In this document: positions 58,011-64,000 of the stretch, piece after piece
Layout of the letters: each line of letters begins with the position of its first letter
Position numbering within the stretch: position 1 is the first letter of the stretch
Assembly (NCBI GenBank): GCA_947643715.1
Contig: CANRXB010000002.1
Coordinates: 40,489-104,488 of the forward strand
Direction of reading: 5' to 3'
DNA length: 64,000 nucleotides
Origin: an uncultured bacterium
GTDB taxonomy: Bacteria; Bacillota; Clostridia; Oscillospirales; Oscillospiraceae
Program-made: the position numbers and the translations under genes
Notes under the pieces: model-generated
Seen by the model: the letters and a program-made list of their open reading frames with translations, nothing else
Databases searched by the model: none
What the model was told of the DNA's origin: nothing

Positions 58011-58048
58011 GCGTGCAGGAGAATGGCACGCACCATTCTCCTGCACGC
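58011..58048 (-). promoter_or_regulatory. Perfect 16-bp intercistronic hairpin between oppA and oppB
   Basis: GCGTGCAGGAGAATGG cacgca CCATTCTCCTGCACGC, no T-run. Confidence 0.75.
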
Positions 58049-58081
58049 GCAGTATTAAAGCGTCACGCGAAAAGCTCTTTC

Positions 58082-60424
58082 TCAGTACAGGCCCATGCTC
58101 TTGACCATGTAGCCCTCGCCGAAGGGCTGGAAGCAGTCCAGCCAAGTGGACGGCTCGCCCCAGTCGGGACCCCAGCCGGATGCGTCGTAGGCCAGGTCGT
58201 AGTTCATCTCGGCGCCGCTCTCGGGATAGTAGGTGGCGCGGTTGTACTCCTCGAACTCAGCGGCGGGATACAGGTTGATCTGCAGCAGGCCGTCGAAAGC
58301 GGACTCATAGGACTGCTTGAGCAGGTTGGCCTGGTTGGTTATGAACTCGCTGCCGGAATAGTAGCAGGTGTCCAGGATGATGGGGTTCTCCTTGGTGACC
58401 TCCACGCCCTGGGCGCGCAGCTCCTCCACGGCCGCCTTCATATACTCCTGGGCCTCGCTCAGATGGTACCAGCCGTCATAACCGGTGGACTTGCCGCTCT
58501 CACGGTCGAACACGATCATGGGCAGGCCGTCGGCCTCGATCTGGGTCTGGACGATCTCACCATAGGCGGTGCCGGCGGGGAAGGTGGTCTCCTTGCCGTT
58601 GATGTCGATGGTCACGTCTTCCTCCAGGTAGCAGAAGTCGCCGGGCACCACGCTGTTGATCAGGTTGGCCAGCTTCAGGTCCTCGCCCATGCGCAGGGAG
58701 TTGTAAGCGCCGCGGTCCACGCACAGGTTGACGGCCAGACGGAAGTTCTTGTTGTTCAGGGCCACGTGGGCGCGGGCGGTATCGTCCATGACATCGGAGG
58801 TATACACCCCGTTGTCGGGATCGATCGCGTCGGCGCTGCCATGGCTCTGGGTGGACACCAGCTTGGTGTCGTCGTTGTAGTTGGCGAAAGCACGGCGGTT
58901 CACGTTGAGCCAGCCGAAGTAGGTGGTGGCGTCGGTGTTGCTGTTGTAGGCGTACTTATCGAACACGGTGGCGTCGTCGCCGCTCAGGGTCTCGGCCCTG
59001 GCCAGCTCCAGGCTGGTGGCGGACAGGCCGGTGCCGTCGGTCAGACCGGACTTGGCGTCCTCATAAGCCTTGGTGGCGTCGGAGCCGTCGTTGTACGGCC
59101 AGGTGATGGTCTTGATGTTGATGCCGTCCGCGTTCCAGTAGCTGGGGTTGGCGGAGAAGATGATGCTGTTCTTGGGAGTATAGCTGCTCACCAGGTAGGG
59201 ACCGCAGTAAGCGATGCTGTCGGGGCCCTTGCCGTAGTTGTAGTCGGAGGCGGCAGCGTCGAACATGGCGCCGAACTTACCGCCCTGGGAGGTGAAATAC
59301 TCACGGCTCATGGGGGCGAAGATGGAGTAGCCCAGCATGGTCATGAAGAAGGGGCAGGGAGCGGCCAGGGTGTACTGCACGGTGTACTTGTCCAGGGCCT
59401 TCACGCCCACCATGGAGAAGTCGGCGATCTCGCCCAGGTTGTACTCGGTGCCGTTGAGGATGATGCCGTTGAGCAGGTCCTCCAGACCGCCGTTGGCGTC
59501 ATACAGGTGCTCCATGCCGGCCACCCAGTCGTCGGCCTGCACGTCGGCGACCTTACGGCCCTGGGAATCGGTCCAGACCGCGCCCTCACGGATGTGGAAG
59601 GTGTAGGTGGGCACGGTGACCTCTTTCATCACGATGTTGCCGTCATCGTCCGTGATGATGTTGCCCTCTTCGTCCCGATCGGGGGTGAGAGCGGTGGTCT
59701 CGCCCTGCTCCACGCTGGTGGCCAGAGCGGGCTGCTGCACGTTCTCGATGTCGTACTCCATCAGGCCGTCGAAGGTGTTCACCAGGAACTCGGCGTCGGT
59801 GGCCTGGGAGGAAGCCAGGATGTCCCAGGTCTCGGCGTCGCCGTCGTAGCCGTTCCAGTTATAGGTGTCCTTGATCTGATAGCCCTTCTCGGTGAGGTAG
59901 CCCTTCACCCACTCCTCGTAGGTGCCGGTGCCGCGCAGCTCGTTCCACTTCGCGCGCATCTCGGCGATCTGGTCGGCGGGGATGAACTTATCCACCACCA
60001 CGGCGTGGTGGAAGCGGTCGGAATCGTTGCCGAACAGGATGGAGCTGATGGTGCCGGGAGCCAGGCGGGAGATGGAGTAGTTGCCGCCCTTGCAGATGGT
60101 GAAGGACGTGGTGCCCGCGCCCATCAGCTTGGCCTCGGCCACGGCCATCAGGGCCCAACGCTTGGAGACGTTGCTCTCCGCTTTGGCCTGCTGGTAGATC
60201 TCATTGAACTCGCCCAGGATGGCGTCATAGAGTTCATCCTCATTGTAAGTGACGGGCACATACTCGCCCAAGACCGGCGTAGTGTTGTCGCCGGTACCGG
60301 TGCTGCTCGAGGGGGTCTGATCCGGGGTCTTGCTGTTGTCCGGGGTGGGAGTCGGCTTGTCTCCACACGCGCACAGGCTCAGGATCATGGCGAGCGCCAG
60401 CACTAAGCTTACGAACTTCTTCAT
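58082..60424 (-). CDS. oppA: Peptide ABC transporter substrate-binding lipoprotein (OppA-like), ~780 aa
   Basis: Lipobox LCAC; YTFHIREGAVWTDSQGRKVADVQADDWVAGMEHL; KNSIIFSANPSYWNADGINIKTITW. Confidence 0.9.
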   Translation of the reverse strand: MKKFVSLVLALAMILSLCACGDKPTPTPDNSKTPDQTPSSSTGTGDNTTPVLGEYVPVTYNEDELYDAILGEFNEIYQQAKAESNVSKRWALMAVAEAKLMGAGTTSFTICKGGNYSISRLAPGTISSILFGNDSDRFHHAVVVDKFIPADQIAEMRAKWNELRGTGTYEEWVKGYLTEKGYQIKDTYNWNGYDGDAETWDILASSQATDAEFLVNTFDGLMEYDIENVQQPALATSVEQGETTALTPDRDEEGNIITDDDGNIVMKEVTVPTYTFHIREGAVWTDSQGRKVADVQADDWVAGMEHLYDANGGLEDLLNGIILNGTEYNLGEIADFSMVGVKALDKYTVQYTLAAPCPFFMTMLGYSIFAPMSREYFTSQGGKFGAMFDAAASDYNYGKGPDSIAYCGPYLVSSYTPKNSIIFSANPSYWNADGINIKTITWPYNDGSDATKAYEDAKSGLTDGTGLSATSLELARAETLSGDDATVFDKYAYNSNTDATTYFGWLNVNRRAFANYNDDTKLVSTQSHGSADAIDPDNGVYTSDVMDDTARAHVALNNKNFRLAVNLCVDRGAYNSLRMGEDLKLANLINSVVPGDFCYLEEDVTIDINGKETTFPAGTAYGEIVQTQIEADGLPMIVFDRESGKSTGYDGWYHLSEAQEYMKAAVEELRAQGVEVTKENPIILDTCYYSGSEFITNQANLLKQSYESAFDGLLQINLYPAAEFEEYNRATYYPESGAEMNYDLAYDASGWGPDWGEPSTWLDCFQPFGEGYMVKSMGLY

Positions 60425-60460
60425 GTTTATCCTCCTACTTTTTATGTTATATCCAACCGG

Positions 60461-60584
60461 ACAGGACCGGGCTTCGCCGCCCGTCCTGTTCAGGTCGAAT
60501 CGGGATCGACGCCCCGCCCACCGCAGTGGGAAGGACGTATCCTGCCCCCCCTGGGGGGCAGGAGAACGGGACCTGTCCCGTTCA
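60461..60584 (-). promoter_or_regulatory. Structured 5' leader of oppA: four consecutive hairpins
   Basis: Stems 60565-60584, 60542-60563, 60517-60530 and 60461-60489, upstream of AGGAGGATAAACATG. Confidence 0.55.
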
Positions 60585-60812
60585 GTACTATACAGCATTA
60601 CTCCACTAAATCGCCGGACGCAAAACATGGCGCGGCCTTTTCCCGCCGCACCGCGTCGATCTGCAAGCCGGCACGCCGCCCGATTCATTTTCTCCTTCGG
60701 ACGCGGACCGCCCATTCACGATTTGTTAAATATTATAACGGGTCCGCCCCCTGCTGTCAATAAGGGATTTGCATTTGCGCCGCCCGGACCTGCAAATTTT
60801 TGGAGCGCAGGC

Positions 60813-61015
60813 GGGGGGGGGGCGCGCGGGCGGGACCCCCACCCCCCCCCCCCCCGCTGTAAAAGTGTGGGCGCGGGGGGGGGGGTTGGGGGGGGGAAGA
60901 GACCCGCGCCCCCCCCCCGGTGTACTATTTGGTCTTGTTGTCGCGCCCCCCCGCCCCACAAATTTTTTTGGGCCGGCGCGGCCGCGGCCCCGAGGGCTTA
61001 TAGCCGCGCCCCCCG
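60813..61015. other. Homopolymer-rich tract with G and C runs of 9-14 nt
   Basis: G10 at 60813, C14 at 60842, G11 at 60875, G9 at 60888, C10 at 60909. Confidence 0.9.
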
Positions 61016-61024
61016 CGCCGCTGT

Positions 61025-63403
61025 TCAATACTGTGGGCCGCTCTGGATGGAGTTGGGGACGATCTCGAAGCCGCCCGTCCGGAAGCGCCCGTCCACCAGC
61101 TCCACCCGGACGTCGATCAGTCCGCAAGGAGCGCCGTCGCTCCCGAAGCCCTGGAGCCAGCAGAACAGCTTGCCGTCCTTCAAGGTGAAATAGTAGTACC
61201 GCTCCCCGAACTCCAGGGCGTCATAGACCTCGCCGCGGCCGATGGCGCTCTTGGGGACGCTCACACGGTCCATACCGGGGGCGGAGACATAAAAGCTCTC
61301 CTCATCCCCCGTGCTGTGGATCTGGGCTGCCACCATGCCCACCACGCCGGAGGTGTCGTACTGCTCCAGGGTCTCCGCGTCGAACACATAGAGGTCCACA
61401 TGGAGGTCCGACGCAGACTGCTCCGTCCCGTTCCCGGCGGTGACGATCGCCACGATCTCGTCCCGGCCGCCCCCGTCCAGGTCCACCACCTCGAGCCACG
61501 GGTCCGGATCTCCCCGCCGGTCCCAGAGGGCCTGGAACCGCGCCTGCCTGCCGTGATAGCTGAGCAGCAGCTCCGGCTCCCCGCCCTGTTCCTCCTCCTG
61601 GCTCAAAGCGCGTATTGTAGGCATGTCGTAAGGCTCCATCAGCGCCCGGAAGCGCACCAGGTCGTACAGCAAGGGCATCTCCTCGTCCCGGCTGTCCCGG
61701 GACCAGTCCAGCCAGCTCAGGGTGTCCTCCAGCTCCCCGCTTTTTTGGAACGTGTCCCAAAGGTCCTCATCGGTGTTGATGAGCTGGATGCTGTGGTCCA
61801 GCAGCCAGTTGACGTCGTCCATGAACGCGGCGATGGCCTGGGGATCGAAGCTGCCGTCGTAGGCCGGACTGCCGAGGTCGGTCCTGAAATGGATGCTGTC
61901 CTTCCGGACCACCGTCTCCTCCCCGTTCTCCAGAGTGAAGAGCTCGTAGCTGTAGCTGCACGCCCCCTGGGACATCCTGGGGGCATAGCGCAGGAGGTAG
62001 TACTCCCCGTCCAGCTCGCACAGGAACACGGCGTTCCAGCCTGCGTGGACATAGTATCCCACATCGGCCCAAAGCAATTCAGCCGAGTCCCAGTCCCCCA
62101 CATAGCTGCCGCCCTGCCAGACGCCCACTTGTCTGCCGTCGTGCCGGGCGGTGGGGCTGGTGGCGATCACCTCTGTCACACCGTCCCGATCCAAGTCCGG
62201 CTCGAGGAACATCTCCACCCTATGCTCCTCCCAACGTTCCTTCCAGTCGTCCTCCGGCGCGCCGCCGCTCCCCATGTCCTGGCCGGCAGATGGGGTCGGC
62301 TCCGGATCGGCGGACGATGACAGCTCCGGATCGGCCGCCGGGCCGGGATCGTCCTGCGGCTCCTGCGCCGGACTACCGAACGCGCAGCCGCAGGCCAACG
62401 CCACCGTCAGCACCGCAGCCACAGCGGCCCACAGCCAGCGCCGGGGCGCACATGCGATGCGGCAGATGCGCTCTTTCAAGCTCTTCTTGTCCCCCGCCAT
62501 GGTGGTGGCGCACCGGAGCAGGTCGCCGAAGCGGGGCTTGGCCGTGACCAAAGCCAGCAGGGTGTTCCCATACGCCGCCCGCTCGCCGTCCCCCAGGCGC
62601 TTCAGCGCCCCTTCATCGCAGGCGAGCTCACTGTCCTGGCGGCTGAGCCGCGCCGCCAGCCATACCAACGGATCCCACCAGTGTACCGCCAAGGCGGTGC
62701 AGCGCAGCAGGCTCCAGATATGGTCGCCATGGCGGAAGTGGGTGAGCTCATGGGCCAGCACATGGCGGAGCATCACCGGGTCCGCCTCCGCCTCCTGGGT
62801 GACGTACACCGCCGGGCGGAACGCCCCGAACAGGCATGGGGACGGCAGTCCTGCTGCCACGTATACCCGCAGGGGGCAGCCGGTCCCCTCCAAGGGGACG
62901 CGTCTGCGCCGCAGCCGCCAGGCGAAATGGAGCTGCGTCCCCAGCAGGACCAGGACCATCCCCACCGATCCGGCCAGCCATGCCCAGCCCAGGTATCCCA
63001 GCCAGCCGGGCAGCGCCTCCCAGTCTGGGGGCGCAGGAAGTTCCGGCGCGTCGGGGACCACAGGAGCCTGGGGGACCGTCGAGACGTCCCCCGGCATGGC
63101 ATCCGCCGCCGGACCGGTCCCGTCATCTGTCGGATCGCCGAACAGGTCAGGCGGCCCGGGAGGAGACGGGGACCGGTCGATGGTCGTGTACTGGGTATCC
63201 GTCCGCGTCCCCACGAACACCAACGTCCCCACGACAGGGGAGTCGAACAGCTGCACCGGCACCAACAGCCGGATCAGTACCACCGCCCACAGGGCATACC
63301 GCAGCTTAGCGCTCAGCCGCCTGCCCAGCGCGGCCCGGATCGCCGACACCACCACGATCAGGAACACAGAGGTACACACCCACTCCAGCAATGCGATCGT
63401 CAT
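61025..63403 (-). CDS. BlaR1/MecR1-type M56 metallopeptidase with a large C-terminal sensory region
   Basis: TMs; HVLAHELTHFRHGDHIW (HExxH); ACDEGALKRLG; TM then extracytoplasmic domain. Confidence 0.88.
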   Translation of the reverse strand: MTIALLEWVCTSVFLIVVVSAIRAALGRRLSAKLRYALWAVVLIRLLVPVQLFDSPVVGTLVFVGTRTDTQYTTIDRSPSPPGPPDLFGDPTDDGTGPAADAMPGDVSTVPQAPVVPDAPELPAPPDWEALPGWLGYLGWAWLAGSVGMVLVLLGTQLHFAWRLRRRRVPLEGTGCPLRVYVAAGLPSPCLFGAFRPAVYVTQEAEADPVMLRHVLAHELTHFRHGDHIWSLLRCTALAVHWWDPLVWLAARLSRQDSELACDEGALKRLGDGERAAYGNTLLALVTAKPRFGDLLRCATTMAGDKKSLKERICRIACAPRRWLWAAVAAVLTVALACGCAFGSPAQEPQDDPGPAADPELSSSADPEPTPSAGQDMGSGGAPEDDWKERWEEHRVEMFLEPDLDRDGVTEVIATSPTARHDGRQVGVWQGGSYVGDWDSAELLWADVGYYVHAGWNAVFLCELDGEYYLLRYAPRMSQGACSYSYELFTLENGEETVVRKDSIHFRTDLGSPAYDGSFDPQAIAAFMDDVNWLLDHSIQLINTDEDLWDTFQKSGELEDTLSWLDWSRDSRDEEMPLLYDLVRFRALMEPYDMPTIRALSQEEEQGGEPELLLSYHGRQARFQALWDRRGDPDPWLEVVDLDGGGRDEIVAIVTAGNGTEQSASDLHVDLYVFDAETLEQYDTSGVVGMVAAQIHSTGDEESFYVSAPGMDRVSVPKSAIGRGEVYDALEFGERYYYFTLKDGKLFCWLQGFGSDGAPCGLIDVRVELVDGRFRTGGFEIVPNSIQSGPQY

Positions 63404-63801
63404 TCCCCTTCCCCTCCTTCGATCTGGTCCAGGATCGCCCGAAGCTCGGCCACTTCCTCTCGGGTCAGTTCCTGACGCTTCGCCATGGCGCTCATCATCA
63501 GCCCCACACTGCCCTGGTACACCCGGTCCAGGAAGCTGTGGGTCTCGGCGATGACGGCCTGCTCCTGTTCCACCGCCGGGCGGTACGACTTGCCCCGGCC
63601 CGTCTGCTCGCAGCGCAGCAGCCCCTTCTCCTCCATCCGGTGCAGCGTGGTGATGGTGGTGCTCTTGGCCCAGCCCACCCGCTCAGACAGATCCGCCACG
63701 AGCTGCATCACCGTGCGCGGACTGTCCTCCCACAGACAGGTGAGCACGTTCCATTCGCTGGCCGTGAGCTTGACGCCCTTCGGGCCGTGTCCTTCTCTCA
63801 T
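63400..63801 (-). CDS. BlaI/MecI/CopY-type repressor
   Basis: LTASEWNVLTCLWEDSPRTVMQLVADLSERVGWAKSTTITTLHRMEEKGLL; 4-nt overlap with the M56 gene. Confidence 0.92.
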   Translation of the reverse strand: MREGHGPKGVKLTASEWNVLTCLWEDSPRTVMQLVADLSERVGWAKSTTITTLHRMEEKGLLRCEQTGRGKSYRPAVEQEQAVIAETHSFLDRVYQGSVGLMMSAMAKRQELTREEVAELRAILDQIEGGEGE

Positions 63802-63819
63802 GACCCATCCTCCTTTGGT

Positions 63820-63863
63820 CTACGTTGTAGTCCTATCATAGCACAGCAGGTCTACATTGTCAA
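63820..63863 (-). promoter_or_regulatory. blaI promoter with two BlaI-type operators
   Basis: Minus strand TTGACA (63858-63863), 17-nt spacer, TATGAT (63835-63840); operators CTACGTTGTAG (63820-63830) and CTACATTGTC (63852-63861). Confidence 0.7.
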
Positions 63864-63948
63864 CCACCATCTCGAACCGGCTGGAAAAAAATTTTTCATA
63901 CCCCCTTGACAAATCCCCGCTTTCTTGTTAAAATGCCTCTTGTCCGTT

Positions 63949-64000
63949 GCGAGTGTAGCTCATCTGGTAGAGCGCCACCTTGCCAAGGTGGAGGTAGCGA
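63949..64000 (+). tRNA. tRNA-Gly (GCC), truncated by the window edge
   Basis: GCGAGTGTAGCTCATCTGGTAGAGCGCCACCTTGCCAAGGTGGAGGTAGCGA. Confidence 0.9.

Noticed and set aside
57989-60406. 805-aa plus-strand ORF opposite oppA
   Set aside because: Antisense shadow of a well-supported SBP; repetitive V/G/H/L composition.

Overview
64 kb of GC-rich chromosome, most likely from a Firmicutes/Clostridia (Oscillospiraceae-like) bacterium; the taxonomy is inferred from gene content only. Positions 1-3,100 look like the edge of a lower-GC mobile island: small genes, a zinc-ribbon/TM/repeat protein and a serine recombinase with a repeat-rich upstream region. The rest is mostly housekeeping and metabolic genes: PerR/rubrerythrin, an orphan histidine kinase, a FapA-like (DUF342) gene apparently split by a frameshift at an A6 run, an MCP plus FMN-binding lipoprotein pair, a domain-permuted GH3 glucosidase, type I pullulanase, tRNA-Tyr and tRNA-Thr, a small sigma-like operon, an aconitase-family hydratase, RlmD/QueH, an S41 peptidase with SLH domains, and a uvrB-ybaK-mmcQ-uvrA cluster. 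Positions 40.8-51 kb hold a uronic-acid polysaccharide catabolic locus (heparinase-like lyase, GH88, UxaC, two PfkB/KDG kinases, a KDPG aldolase-VOC fusion, a GntR regulator). Positions 51-60.6 kb hold an oligopeptide ABC transporter operon in which several subunits are enlarged, followed by a membrane-anchored protein that resembles a degenerate ApbE. A BlaI/BlaR1 pair and a tRNA-Gly at the edge close the window. No CRISPR array, rRNA or recognisable prophage was seen. The strongest leads are the remodelled Opp operon with its ApbE-like partner and structured leader, the FapA frameshift, the (AT)9 promoter spacer and a homopolymer-rich tract at 60.8-61.0 kb. All domain calls are from reading the translations; no searches were run.
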